From Apodemus sylvaticus (lineage: Eukaryota > Chordata > Mammalia > Rodentia > Muridae), in the NCBI RefSeq assembly GCF_947179515.1, contig NC_067485.1:8373360-8437359 (forward strand): DNA of 64,000 nucleotides, in the 5' to 3' direction. Position numbers and translations under genes: made by a program. Under the pieces are notes generated by a model. The model did not search any database. It was not told the origin of the DNA and saw only the letters and a program-made list of their open reading frames with translations. This document shows, one piece after another, positions 1 to 11,397 of this stretch; position 1 is the first letter of the stretch; every line of letters starts with the position of its first letter.

Positions 1-839
1 ACTGTCCGTATTCCTCTGGCAGGGTGGAAGAGGCACACTTACCAAAGGCAGTGCCGGGCTCCCATCTGCCTGTCTTCATCTGCACTGCGGTCCTACACCC
101 AGTGCAGCATTTGGCTGATGAGATTGCTGGGATCACGCACTGGAGCCTTTCCACTCCCTAGTACAAAGTTTCTCAACCCCAGCAGAAAATTAAAAAAAAG
201 AAAAGAAAAAGAAAAAAGAAAAAAAAAAAAAACAGAAGACACTGAGAAAAAACAGAATGTACCTGAGTATCAACCAAAGACTCTGGGAAATCAGTTCTTT
301 CACTATGATGCTTTGCCTTAAGCACTTTTTTGAGATTCTGCATTGATTCTGTCCCATGAGAAAAACAGAAAAGAACTTTTTAAACATTACTCTCGCCAGT
401 AAAAAATAGACTTGCCCATCTAAAGAGCCAATGGACCACAAGAGTGACCAGCCTGTCAAGACACTCTCAAAGCTGCAACAGTGGTACCCCAGTATCCGAG
501 GGGTGACCAACAGCTGGTAACCAACTGCCATTTAATTGGATCTAAGTCCTGGGCAATAGGAGGGAATTCGTACTTGGTGCTATAAATGCTGCTAACCACC
601 TGCGCCCCGTGGACTCGTGGATCCTAGAGGACAACTTACTATTGTTGCTTTCTTAAAGCAGGGTAATTTCTAACTCTGTTCTAAATGCTCTTCCTTATCC
701 CCACAGGTAAGTGTAGCTCTCACCCCCTCGTCATAGAAATCCACAGTTATCAAACTTCAGAGAGAAACCAGCTGTGAGTGGCAAGCCCCAATTGATATGT
801 CTAGAGTGCGGCTCCTACACCCAAGACTCAGGGGACAGC
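1..839. other. Unassigned intergenic sequence downstream of Ntrk2
   Basis: I see no gene or clear transposable element in this stretch. An A-rich block with interspersed G lies at 190-232. The short open frames on both strands mostly span that block and carry no recognisable domain. Confidence 0.5.
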
Positions 840-1093
840 ATGATGGGTATAAGAGCACAAGGACCAGGGTGTTTTCTTGTGGAGAGCGTCTCCTGTATAT
901 TCTGAGAAAGCTATACCCATGAAACCTCAACCATGGATGAGAAGCTTAAAAAAGACCTGTGTAGTGACAATACCACTTGACATCACAACAGTGATTGGGG
1001 AACATTCATAAGGCCCCTAACCCTAAAGGAAGCATAAAGTCAGTTAATTGCTGCTGAGAGAGGAAAGAGAATTGGTCTTCAACAAGGATAAGC
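840..1093 (+). mobile_element. L1 (Lx-like) 3' UTR, left part
   Basis: The text resembles the 3' UTR of older rodent L1 elements. It has the run with AAACCTCAACCATGG, then AAAGACCTGTG, AAGGCCCCTAACC and GTTAATTGCTGCTGAGAG, ending in a GATAAGCCC segment. The same element resumes after an LTR insertion at 1787. The 5' limit is approximate. Confidence 0.6.
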
Positions 1094-1099
1094 CCTCTG

Positions 1100-1780
1100 T
1101 GAAGTGGAAATGCCTAGTTTCTTTGGAAAGTCAAATGATGGTTTGCTGGGGCACACAGGTGAAAGGATGTTTTCCTGAAGCAAACACAGGTGAGAGGATG
1201 TTTGGATATAGCAAACTCATGAAAGGACCCCTGGTGAAGGAGTATAAATATGACCACAGTCGAGCACTGAGCATTGGCCTGGCTTGCTCTGTCTCACTAT
1301 TTTTCACTAAGGACACGCACGTATATGTTTGCCTTATGTAGCATTGCTGAGCTCAAGTTGTGGTAATGATGCCAGAGAGAAACTCGCCCAAGAACTGATC
1401 ATGAGGTTCCTGCAGCAGATTGCTCCTCCTCTGGCTTTGCTGCAGGCCAACTGATGAGCCTTGCAGTTTCATCAGGATTGAACTACAGCTGTTGGTTTGT
1501 GCCTGGCGTCAGCCTGCTGAAAGAACTAGACTGGAGCTGTCGGTTCGTGCCTGGTGTCTGCCTGCCTAGAGGCCTGGCCTATAGCTGCTGAGTTGTATTT
1601 CATGTTTGCTACAGAACTGAACTGCTGCCAAAGAAGATGGAGCTTGCTCCCAAAGAACTATTGCTGGACAGAGCCACTTCTCCATGTCCTAAAAACTTTT
1701 CTCTTCCACTTGCTGGGTGGTGGGCTTCAGGAGAGGCTGAATCCTTATTAAAAGTAGGTTACACAAATTTTATGCCCATA
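1100..1780 (+). mobile_element. Solo LTR of an endogenous retrovirus (probably ERVK type) inserted in L1
   Basis: This 681-bp block interrupts an L1 3' UTR. It is flanked by the direct repeat CCTCTG at 1094-1099 and 1781-1786. Removing it restores an L1-like reading (AAGCCCTCTG followed by TTAGGTTATTTAACC). It starts with TG; the right end reads CCCATA, so the usual CA end is changed. A TATA-like AGTATAAATAT near 1241 and an imperfect internal duplication of about 45 bp (GTTCGTGCCTGG-type units near 1490 and 1540) are typical of an LTR. There are no internal viral genes. The family name is not certain; BGLII-like is a guess. Confidence 0.65.
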
Positions 1781-1786
1781 CCTCTG

Positions 1787-1815
1787 TTAGGTTATTTAAC
1801 CCCAAATGGTCAGCC

Positions 1816-1848
<33 letters not shown>

Positions 1849-2065
1849 ACTAAATGGACTTGAGGGGTATTTTTTGCTATTGTTGAGGTGTGTGTGTGTG
1901 TGTGTACCCGTGTGTGCACGCATGTGTAAGAAGAGGTAATAAATTTGAGAGGGAATGGGGAGCAAGGAAGAAAAGAAGTAAGGAGAGAGAGAAGGGTAGA
2001 AATTGTGCAAATTCAGTATTCATATATGAAATTCACAGAAGAAAAAATTAGATTAAAAAAAGAAA
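1787..2065 (+). mobile_element. L1 (Lx-like) 3' UTR, right part, to A-rich end
   Basis: The L1 text resumes with TTAGGTTATTTAACC and CAAATGGTCAGCC. It continues through a (CA)n run at 1818-1847, CACTAAATGGACTTGAGG, a (TG)n run at 1887-1904, and AATTTGAGAGGGAATGGGG. It ends in an A-rich tail near 2040-2065. This order is characteristic of rodent L1 3' UTRs. Confidence 0.65.
1818..1904. repeat. (CA)n and (TG)n microsatellites inside the L1 tail
   Basis: A (CA)n run occupies 1818-1847 and a (TG)n run 1887-1904. They lie about 40 bp apart in opposite phase, so the two could pair as an imperfect inverted repeat. Confidence 0.9.
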
Positions 2066-2237
2066 GCAGTACCATGAAATTTGAAAGCTGAAAATCACAT
2101 GAAACAGAAGACAGGGCACATGTTAACAAACGAGAAGAGCTCATCAAATGCATCCTTACAATAAATAAATACTGAGGAACTAAGTCACACCTGTAAAACT
2201 TCAAACTACTAAAGGTGAAGAGAAAGAAACTTCCAGA

Positions 2238-2450
2238 AAGAGAGAGAGACACAGAGAGACAGAGACAGAGAGAGAGAGAGAGAGACAGAGAGAGGGGGGA
2301 GGGAGGAGGGAGGAGGGAGGAGGGAGGAGGGAGGAGGGAGGAAGAAAGAAATGAGAGAGATAGAGATAAAGAGAAATAGAGAGAGAGGGAGGGAGTAAGA
2401 GAGGGAGGGAGTAAGAGAGGGAGGGAGTAAGAGAGGGAGGGAGGTGGCCA
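2238..2450. repeat. Purine-rich low-complexity tract
   Basis: (GA)n and GGAGGGA arrays fill this block. At 2383-2440 there is a roughly 20-bp repeat with the core AGAGAGGGAGGGAGTA. Reading frames across it (Ser/Leu/Pro-rich on the minus strand) are products of the repeat, not genes. Confidence 0.9.
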
Positions 2451-4380
2451 CACAGGACTATGCTTTGCAATAGTCACACTGGAGTCTGAACATCAATCCA
2501 ATTGTTCCTTTAAAAATTCCAAGGAAATTCCCAACCTAATACTATATATTCATTCAAACTGCCAAGTAAGTTTGAAGGTTATTATTAAAATATTATATTA
2601 TACAAACAAGAAAAATAATCATGGTTTATTATACACTTCAGATGAGAATAAGATTTTCTTTATCCAAAGTAATGTAAAAAGATGACTAAGGACCTATCTT
2701 CATCTTCTAGGAGATAATTCAGTTATTTAAAGGAAAAAGGTAGAAATGGATCCCTGAGATTTCGGTATTTGTTGGGGTATATGTTTGACCGTAAGGGACC
2801 TGATAGCCCTGTCTCCAACTGTCCTGGAGAGAAGTCAACTTTAGGAGAGTAACAGTGAGGGCTTCTGATTGTGGTCAAAGGATTGTGATAGACAGTCAGT
2901 CAAAGTTCCTTCTCATGGTCCTTTGCTTCAGTGGTTCTTCAGAGACTTTGCTTACTTACTCCAGGGAGAGAAGGCACCACATTGACTCTAAAAGTTGTCT
3001 TCTCTCCTTTAGGGTTGGAATCAGGTGGACCCTGACTTAAATGAATTAAATTGGCATTTTGTGTGCTGAAGTAAACAGCCACAGTCTCATATCTGCAGGA
3101 GATAAAGGCTCTAACTGTTTCTGTGGAGGTTGCCCTGTTGCCTGCTTAGTTGTCAGCATCTAAGTGTACATGGTAAAGCTAGCTCATCCCCTAGCAGAGA
3201 ACATAAGAAAAACATGTAAGAAATAAAGGTAGGGGTTACGTGTTTAATTTCTAAGGAAATCAATGTGAGGAGGTCTGTTTGTATAAAGGTCATTGGTGTT
3301 TTGTTGTTCTTTTTCTATTTTTCCTTGTTCTGGGGTGTCATGGCTGACTGAAGATAAAGCTTCTATATGGACACCAGAATTTTTACATGGGGGATGTAGC
3401 AGGCTTGAGCAAGCCCAACTCTCTAATGCCCAGACCATGGCTCTGGGTGATGAAAGGTCCCTGGGGGCTCCATTCTCTGTCATCAGTTGGTGTGAACAGA
3501 GTCAGGGCTGGTCCTCATAGAGGCACACCATCACATCTTTTTGACTTTGCATTCTACATAAGGTCGAGGAGAGAACGTTCTGCATTCCTGGTCTACATTG
3601 GGGTCATAATCTGGGTAATAAATCATGCTTATCAAACGAATTTTCTCTGAATCGTGCTTCCACTATGAACCTTCACCTGTAGGTAGAGGCCAGGAAGTAA
3701 TAACCTTGGACACACAGCTCTAGCAATGGAAAATGGTGAATTAGAGATCTTACAGAAATAGCTGTCCATATGCTCCAATCCTAACATCGCTCTGTCTCTT
3801 GCTCCAGAATCCCCACGCTGGGTAGTTCCCTCCATCAACAGGCTCATCCTTCACCAAAGTGCCTGGTGAACAACTACAGACACAAGGTCTTTGGAAAACA
3901 CAACTTCCCAGAATTCTCTACTCTCCTTGGCTTTGTCTGGCCACTAATTCACCTATCCCTACAGACTTAGGCCATTACACTAATTCTCTCCAGTCTTCGA
4001 TGTCCCAGAAGCCCATATCCTGAGCTCTCAGTTAACACTGCTGGCTCTGACCAAAAGTCCTCCTTACCCCAGCCTGCCACTACATTTCTGTCTATTGTCT
4101 GGAGCTCTGAGAATGTAAGGAGTTAGTATATGAATTTTTATGGTATAGAGTAAGCACATAACTCATGAATCGGTTTCTTACAACTCACCTTCTTGGCCAG
4201 CTCTAAATTCTTGGTGCTGGAGATCCTGTGTCTATAGGGTCTGATACCTTAGCTCCTAGCATGGGTAGAGAAGCATTGTGTGAGCTAGATATAAAGTGCT
4301 GTGTACTGAACACTTGTTTTCTGGCCCATGATGCTACTGGGGTAGCCTAAGTTTTATGGAGTAGGGACAGGTGTAGGGAG
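2451..4380. other. Unassigned intergenic sequence
   Basis: I see no gene here. The part around 3240-3660 has LTR-like texture, including GGTAATAAATCATGC near 3615, but I cannot assign it. Short frames on both strands show no domain. Confidence 0.4.
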
Positions 4381-4399
4381 GTTCGGTTCACTGGGGGTA

Positions 4400-4805
4400 G
4401 GGTGTGCCCTGGAAAGAGATATTAAGATGGCTGACTGCTCTCTCTCCTCCTCCCCCCTTTCTCTCCTTCCTTTCTTTTTGCTTGTCTAACTCTGTCTCCC
4501 TTTCTCTCCCTTTCTCCTTTATGGCTACCTGAGGCACACAGAACTCTTTTGCCATGTTTTTCTGCCAACACCAGTTCAAAGCACCAGCACCCCCAGGACC
4601 AGGGACTGAAACTCTAGGGCAAATAACCCTTGTTTTGCCTGTCAGTTATCTCAGATACTTTGTTAATTATCTCAGATACTTTGTATGTTAATTATCTCAG
4701 ATACTTTGTATGTTAATTATCTCACATACTTTGCATGCCAATTATCTCAGATACTTTATATGTTAATTTTCTCAGATACTTTGTCACAGTGGCAGAAAGC
4801 TGACA
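4400..4805 (+). repeat. Old rodent interspersed repeat with internal 25-bp tandem array
   Basis: The sequence looks like the 3' half of an old rodent nonautonomous element: CCAGGACCAGGGACTGAAAC, then a GGGCAAATAACCC segment, and finally GTGGCAGAAAGCTGACAT. A pyrimidine tract lies at 4438-4520. Inside it, a unit with the core TTATCTCAGATACTTTG occurs six times, starting at 4646, 4667, 4692, 4717, 4742 and 4767. The last five starts are exactly 25 bp apart. Confidence 0.6.
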
Positions 4806-4984
4806 TACCCAAGGTGGTCAGAGCAAGCCTTAAATGCAGCCAGTCGCATATATGCTTATAAAATTAGAACCAAGCAAAGAAGACACACGAACAAGAAGAT
4901 ATACATATCTAGGGAGGTAGAAATTTCTGTGAAGAGTCCAGTGAGCATCAGAAGAAACCAAAGTCTAGAATGGTAAGAAACAGA

Positions 4985-5147
4985 TTCTCCCATGAACCTT
5001 TGCAGGGAGTACAAGGTTGGTTCTTGCCAACCCTTTCACTTGCAAACTCCTGGCCCAGAACACTTTGAGCAAATAAACTTGTGTTATACTAAAGTAGCTT
5101 ATTTGTTGTGGTTTGTTACAGCAGCCAGGAGAAACTAATGCATACAC
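4985..5147 (+). mobile_element. Possible MLT1-like MaLR LTR 3' end
   Basis: The end of this block, TTTGTTACAGCAGCCAGGAG then AAACTAATGCA, resembles the 3' end of ancient MaLR LTRs of the MLT1 group. An AATAAA-like GCAAATAAACTTG lies upstream of it. The 5' limit is a guess. Confidence 0.45.
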
Positions 5148-5149
5148 CC

Positions 5150-6360
5150 ATTACCCTGTGCATAAAGACCTTCCTTTCAAATAGGTAACTCCTGCTAAAA
5201 AACCAGTGTGCCTGTTTTAATATAGTAACTAAGAGTCCTTCAGCAGTAATGTCCACATTGAAGAAGTTAGTCATCCTAGCGGTGCATGAAAGGGTTTTGG
5301 AGTGAGAAAGGCTAGATGGGATATACAGATAAATAAGTGAATGGTCTAGAACATATGGCTTCATGTTTTACACTTCCGTTGGTATCATCATAACTCCAGC
5401 AGTAATAGAGATATGAGATGTGGTATAGCACACTTAGGACTTTACATTAAGTTATGGCTGGTCAAGTTATTAGAGATTACATTTTCTTCATGAATCCACT
5501 TTTCCTTGAGTGAGATGTATAATCCTGTTTGAAAGTTTGAACCACATGCAGCTCTGAACTTCCCAAGTCTCTACTCCATCTTAATTTAGCCATATTTTGC
5601 TAACTTAAGGAAATATACATCCTCACCACCGAGGGAAAGTAAGCAAGAGACATTTAAGGGTATGAGTTTGGGGTATCCACAGCTAAATGACTTATTTCTG
5701 GAGCCTTTACCAGGAGAGCCATTTGAACGTTTCTTATGCCTAGCAGAGTGACAACAGGAAAGAGACCAAGATACTGGAAAGGTGACTGAAGCCCTGAGAA
5801 ACACTTCCACCTCTGGGCTTCCCAGGGATACCCCAACTGAGGGTTGCTATCACACACTCAGAAGATCATCAACACTTGCTCTCTCAGAAACTACAGGTTT
5901 GTCTCCTCACTCCGTTTAGTTCAGCATAGTCACCACTAGCCTACCATGGCCGTTTAAGTGTACGTTGATTGAAACTGAATACAATTTCATATTCTGTCCC
6001 ACATTCATACTGGCCACAGTCGAAGACCAGCTAGCTATGTGTGGCTGTAGGATGCCATACTGGATAGTGGCGGTGGAGATTCTATGTGATGTCAGGGTAT
6101 GAGTGCAACAGTAACTTAAACAGGATAAATTACAAGTTCAGCTCTGCAAGGTCAGAGAGCATCTATCTCCCCCTAAGAGGCTGCTTGTTCTCGTAGTCTT
6201 TAGGCAGTCAGCGAACAGTGCAGGCAGCCCTGGAGCACTGCAGGGAGGCCGTGTCCTCATCTGAAGACACATGCCTTGAAAAACCGGGCCCTGCCTGGCA
6301 GACATGCTACACAGCCTTAAAAAGTAAGCACTGCCACTTCCAGCCCCTCTTGTGGAGGAT
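5150..6360. other. Unassigned sequence between repeats and Ntrk2 3' end
   Basis: I see no gene, SINE or L1 in this stretch. The open frames are short and domain-free. Confidence 0.45.
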
Positions 6361-6364
6361 GTTA

Positions 6365-6405
6365 TTTATTGTAAGACATAGTTTTGTTTTGTTTTGTTTT
6401 TTATT
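6365..6405 (-). terminator. Ntrk2: Candidate Ntrk2 polyadenylation signals
   Basis: Two AATAAA hexamers lie on the minus strand, at 6405-6400 and 6370-6365. They are separated by an AC-rich stretch made of repeated AAAAC units. They sit at the edge between repeat-poor DNA (the presumed UTR) and the region beyond. No transcript evidence is available here, so use as a cleavage site is inferred. Confidence 0.4.
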
Positions 6406-7307
6406 AAATACACTGTAGTACAAGAGACATTCCATGTCAGGTTGAGAGAAGCTGGTCACATGATTTACAAACAAACTTTTTTTTTTTAAAACACTGTATT
6501 CGGGTGTCACTTTGAAATCAGCCAAGATGCAATGAGTCTCAGTAAAGCACTGGACCTCAAAACGGATTGCAAAAACAGGTAAGAACCGGTAATAATCGGC
6601 ACAGAGACATCACATTAAAGGGAAATAAACCAACTGAAAAGACAGAGTTCTAAATACCAGGTCACCAGTGAAGGGGAAATACATCCGCAGAGAGACGTCG
6701 AAATGGGTGTGTATGGCCCGGGTATATACAAACATCGGTCTGATGCTTAGGTAAATGTAGGCATCCACATCTCTAGGCAGATTCGTAGGGGACGCGGGGA
6801 GCAATATTTCACCATAATATGTTCATTACTTAAGGGAGTACATATTTAAGATTCACATTTAATTCAAATACCTTGTGTTGAAAACACTTCCAGCTGTTGT
6901 ATATATTTTAAGCAACAGCAAGCTACAGGAGCTGTAAGACAGAGCCCCCTCCCCCCTTCAAATTTCCCTTCTCCGTCTCCCATGGTTTTCCTTCCTGCTC
7001 GAACCTATGGCTGCAAGGAGCTCCTGCTGCTTCACCTAGAACACTCCATCAACTTCCACTCGGATCGTTTTCTTAATTCACAGACCAAAGAAATAAAACA
7101 AACACGGACCTGGCCCAGAACCCGTAGGCTGCAAAATGACGTCCTTGTCTTTTCCGGTCTCTGCTCCTGAGACGCACGTCAAGATGGCAGCATATCTGCT
7201 TGGAGGTGGTTGTGAGATTCACAGTGTTTCACTTGCAACACATTTACATATATGTAAAAAACTTTTTTTTTTTTGCTTCATGTTTGTGATGAATGAACCG
7301 AAAGTTG

Positions 7308-7346
7308 ATAAATAAATAAATAAATAAATAAATACATGAATAAATG
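7308..7346 (-). promoter_or_regulatory. (AUUU)n AU-rich block in putative Ntrk2 3' UTR
   Basis: The plus strand reads (AAAT)n. In the sense of the Ntrk2 transcript this is (ATTT)n, so the RNA carries several overlapping AUUUA pentamers, the core of class II AU-rich elements. It may simply be a microsatellite; function is inferred. Confidence 0.5.
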
Positions 7347-8399
7347 AGGAAGGGAACGAATGAGGGCCGCAACAGCTGAGAGTCGAGAACCCTGGACTTT
7401 AGCAGCAGTGATGGATTCCAGCCCTGACAACGGTCACGCCCTCCTGCTCTACTATTGGCTTAACGATGAATCCCTCCCACCCCAGTTCTTTACAATAACA
7501 TCTGAGATTCATGTCTGAACTATCACGACCTGAGTCTCTACCTTCCAGTTAGACATTGGGAAGAACCGGCTTTCACTGCAAGCTTGGACATCTGTGGATT
7601 TAGGTCGATTAGCCATTCCTCTCTTGAGATTTCCTTTAACCATGATAGATACAGGGCCAAATGGAAGGTCAAGTTTGAAAACTGAAGCCCTCTATTTAGT
7701 AGATGAGGGGTGGGGCAGAGCAGCGAGGGGTGTGGGGCGGAGCAACGAGGGCACACCGGTCTGCGCTGCCATTTTAGAAATTAGACGTGACTTAATGCCA
7801 GGTATTGCTGGCAGTGCCATTTGCAAAAGGAGAGCCTTAGGGAAAGTCGGCCCTTGACCAAGGACCTGGCTGCCCAGTCCCTGAGAGGGACAGCACTGCA
7901 CGCCATGGCTCCTGCTTGCTGTGTGGATGAGGGGTGACTTGGAGCTGCCTGTCTTGCTATAGTTTCTTGGATGATTTGCTGTCAGCCTTGAAGACACTTG
8001 CCTTCCTACAGCCCTGCAGCTTGGGTCTAGAATGCTCAGTCTCCGAGCCCAGTGTCAAGGGGAAGAGCTAGGGGAAGGTGAGCATAATCCAAATGTGCAG
8101 GAAGAGAAAACCCACTTCTCCTTCCAGGGACTTGGACGTAAGGAGACCATTTATCTGCATTTTTCCTTTGCAAAGAGCCAGAGAACAGATTCGATGTAGA
8201 GAATGGCTTTCAGTCAGTTGTTTCGGGGAACATGTGATGTTTCAACACATCTTCCATCCAAGGACTGCACAGTCCTTATGCACATTGAGAATGGAAATAC
8301 AAATTGTCACATGAGGTTGGAAAGTTTTGGTTACTTAGCAAATATTAAGCAAATTATTCATATTGCACCCTACTTATAATTATCCTATTACCATGTGCC

Positions 8400-8512
8400 T
8401 ATATGTTTATACATAAACGCACAAACACACTACATGTGTGCATTTGTATATGTATAAATCAAGTGTTTATGACATATATTATATATATATTTATATATAA
8501 GTACATAAAAAC
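8400..8512. repeat. AT-rich low-complexity block
   Basis: TATA-rich sequence with alternating purine-pyrimidine runs (8474-8500) lies in the putative 3' UTR. Confidence 0.7.
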
Positions 8513-9271
8513 ATCACGAGCAGGGCTGGTGTGAGCGCGTGTGCATGAGTTCTGACAGAACCCTGGAGAGCATTATTTGAAGCATTTTTCCTAAAGGAGG
8601 CTGGGCGCGACATTGGGAGTCAGCGGAAGCCAGGAGCAGAAGCATGTGATGCGACATCTCTTCTGCATGTACCACACAGCTTTCCTTCCGTTCTAATCCC
8701 CCCACCCTGCTTCACAGACACTCGGCTAGCATGTTTCCTTCCCAGTGTGTCTTGCTTGTATGTTAACATATCTGGTGGACAGACTTGGGTGAAGCCCATG
8801 TTTGTCCTCTGAGCTTCTGAGTCTCCATTCCCTTACCAAAAGATATGAATAATTTGACAACATATGTAAAAAGCGCTCGGAAATCATCAAGCAGTTGAGG
8901 AATGGATTGGATGTCAGGGGGAGGTCTTGATTTGCTAACACCATTTTTTTGTCCTCTATGGAGACGGATATATTTTAGAACAAGAATGTTTCTTTTCTAA
9001 AACTTAAAATACCATGAGAAAGGAGATAGTAAATGAACAATGGCAATTATTTTAAGGTGTGCTTGGCTCACCCAACTACTTTAAAAGCAATCAAATACTC
9101 TTTAATGTTCTGAAATCTGCACATACTCTTGAGACAACAGAGAGACTGGTAATAATAATAGGAATAATTAATAACAATAATAATTAGTATAAATAACTGT
9201 AAAAATTTGCACTTGCATAGACACTTTCATTTTGAGACCTTCAGGGACTTGCCAAAAAGTATAAGGAATCT

Positions 9272-9425
9272 CTCTCTCCTCCTCCTCCTGCCCTCCTTCT
9301 CCTCCTCCTCCCCTCCTTCTCCTCCTCCTCCTCCTCCCCTCCTTCTCCTCCTCCTGCCCTCCTTCTCCTCCTCCTCTCCCTCTCCCTTCTCCCCCTCCCC
9401 CTCCCCCCTTTCTCTCTGCTCTTTT
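9272..9425. repeat. Pyrimidine (CTC/CCT)n tract, purine-rich in Ntrk2 sense
   Basis: About 150 bp of nearly pure C/T on the plus strand, with an embedded repeat of TCCTCCTCC-CCCTCCTTC type. In the Ntrk2 transcript it would be a (GGA/GAG)n purine tract. The Ser/Pro and Glu/Arg/Gly frames across it are repeat artefacts. Confidence 0.9.
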
Positions 9426-11259
9426 TCTTGCTGAGGAAAATACAAAACTGGAATGGACCAGCTCCCACGGTCTCAGAACAGACCTGCGGTATAAAGCTGT
9501 CCGGCTTCCCTAACCTTGGCCGTTTACAATGCTGTCTTCTCCCTTGCTCTCTGCTGAGGCTCTTTGCAGCGTTTTCTCCCTTGGCAGCTGGTCAGACTCG
9601 AAGCGACAGACCCATGCAAGTTCATAGGTCATGGCTGGCGGAAGCCAGAGGAGTCTGTATAGATGTGCCCTCGCTTTTCCGCCGCCTTGCGGTTCCACAG
9701 TGCCTGACAGTACCATGGGTCCTTTAATGATCTAGACCTGACAGTATAGATCACAGAGATATGGCTTCCGTTGTATTATTATAGGTATTCTGGAGGGATT
9801 TGTTTTAATGGACGAAGAGGGCAAAATCGCTCCCATCTCTCACGGGCCAGTGCAACTGAGGGCCATGGCGTCTGCCTCGTGCGCCAGCTCGCTGGAGTGC
9901 ACCTCCTGGGTCACCTTCTGCTGTCTGTCAATTTACACGGTTTTTAACGTTTTATTGTGAGAACCGGCTCTCAGAGTTTCTGCTAGAAAACACAGGGCTC
10001 CAGAAATGAACAGGCACAAATGGAACCTGCACAAAGCTCTTGCACCTTCAGAAATAAACACCAAATAAAATGTTCTCAGGTGAATTAAGTCACTCCCTTC
10101 TGACCTGGCTCGGGTTATAGAGGTGTCAAGTTTATCAAACTTCCCCTCATAGAGGGGGCAGAGAGGTGGAAACATTGGTCTTCCTCAGTCTAAATGACTA
10201 CCCGAGTAATTGTATATTTGTGTATAAATTTACCCTCTCTTTTAGGAAAACAGATGGCCACGTGAGGATGCGAATCTCCAGGCTCAGTCTGGGCACAGCC
10301 TCCCGTGAGCCATACAGGGTCAAGGTTTAATTCATTTTCTTTTTTTAAACTTTTTAATGGAGTATAGTTAACAAAACAGCATACTGGTAATGAGTATGTT
10401 GGGATGAAACCACTCTCCCCAAACAGAGTCCCGGGCAAAAGACTTGACCTGAGCACACTGAACATAAACTCAGGTGCTGTCCCAAGAGAGCTTCCCTCTC
10501 CCTCAGGGGTGGACTGTGCCTGTCCTGAAGCCCGGTGGGTGTGAGATGGGTGAAGATATCCTGGCTTCAGCACGCCTCCTCAGTAAACCCCTCACCGCCT
10601 ACTGGAGAGTGAGGGCTTCCAGCTACTGATCTGGTCTCCTTCCTGAAGTCGCCTAAGTTAGACCTTTGTGGATTGGCCATACAAATCAGGCACCACAGCT
10701 GGAACAACGGTTTCTGCACATAGGTGCACATAGGTATCAATTGACAAAGACCATGCACACTTTTTTGCACAGTTACAAGACAGGTGAGAGTGGAGGGTGG
10801 GGACTGGAGGGAGTTGCCATCTGAAAAAGTTCAAGGTGAGAGAAACTTGCCTCCAAGGTGAGAGCAGCTCCTTGTCTTTGTCAAGGACTTGTGTTTTCCT
10901 GAAATTACATCTGAGCAAGAATCTACCTCCTTTGAACTTGACAAAAGCTTGGTAGATAACACTCAAGAAACACATCCGCTCTGTCACTGTGTCCGACCAC
11001 ATGTCTGAATGTAGAATGTGGTGTCCATCCAGGTCTCACGGGAACTGTCTTTTTTCTTTCTGTTGAAGGCCAGTATCTGTGATTGGAAATTCTGCCCTTG
11101 ATGCAGATTTCGACGTCCTGTGTCCTCCTCAGAAAGGTCCTCAGGGAATGGTGCCAAATATACTCCTCCAGCTAATGGCTGCTGCGTTTTCCTAAGCACA
11201 ATGGACTCCCGACTGATCCCATGACTTGACTCACTCAGGCCGTGTGATTTATGGTAAAG

Positions 11260-11262
<3 letters not shown>

Positions 11263-11305
<43 letters not shown>
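11263..11305. repeat. (CT)n microsatellite in putative Ntrk2 3' UTR
   Basis: About 20 CT dinucleotides; (GA)n in the sense of the Ntrk2 transcript. Confidence 0.95.
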
Positions 11306-11307
<2 letters not shown>

Positions 11308-11397
11308 TTTCATTTCCCACAGATAAAGTTTTCCCAGATTGCACACAACTTTTCCTTCTCATACACAGGCTAAAACCACCAGAAAACAATAAGAAGA

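Noticed and set aside
2013..2477. 154-codon Ser/Leu/Pro-rich minus-strand frame
   Set aside because: Produced by the purine-rich low-complexity tract and overlapping in all three frames.
9207..9468. Pro/Ser and Glu/Arg/Gly frames
   Set aside because: Translation of a (CTC)n/(GAG)n tract on both strands.
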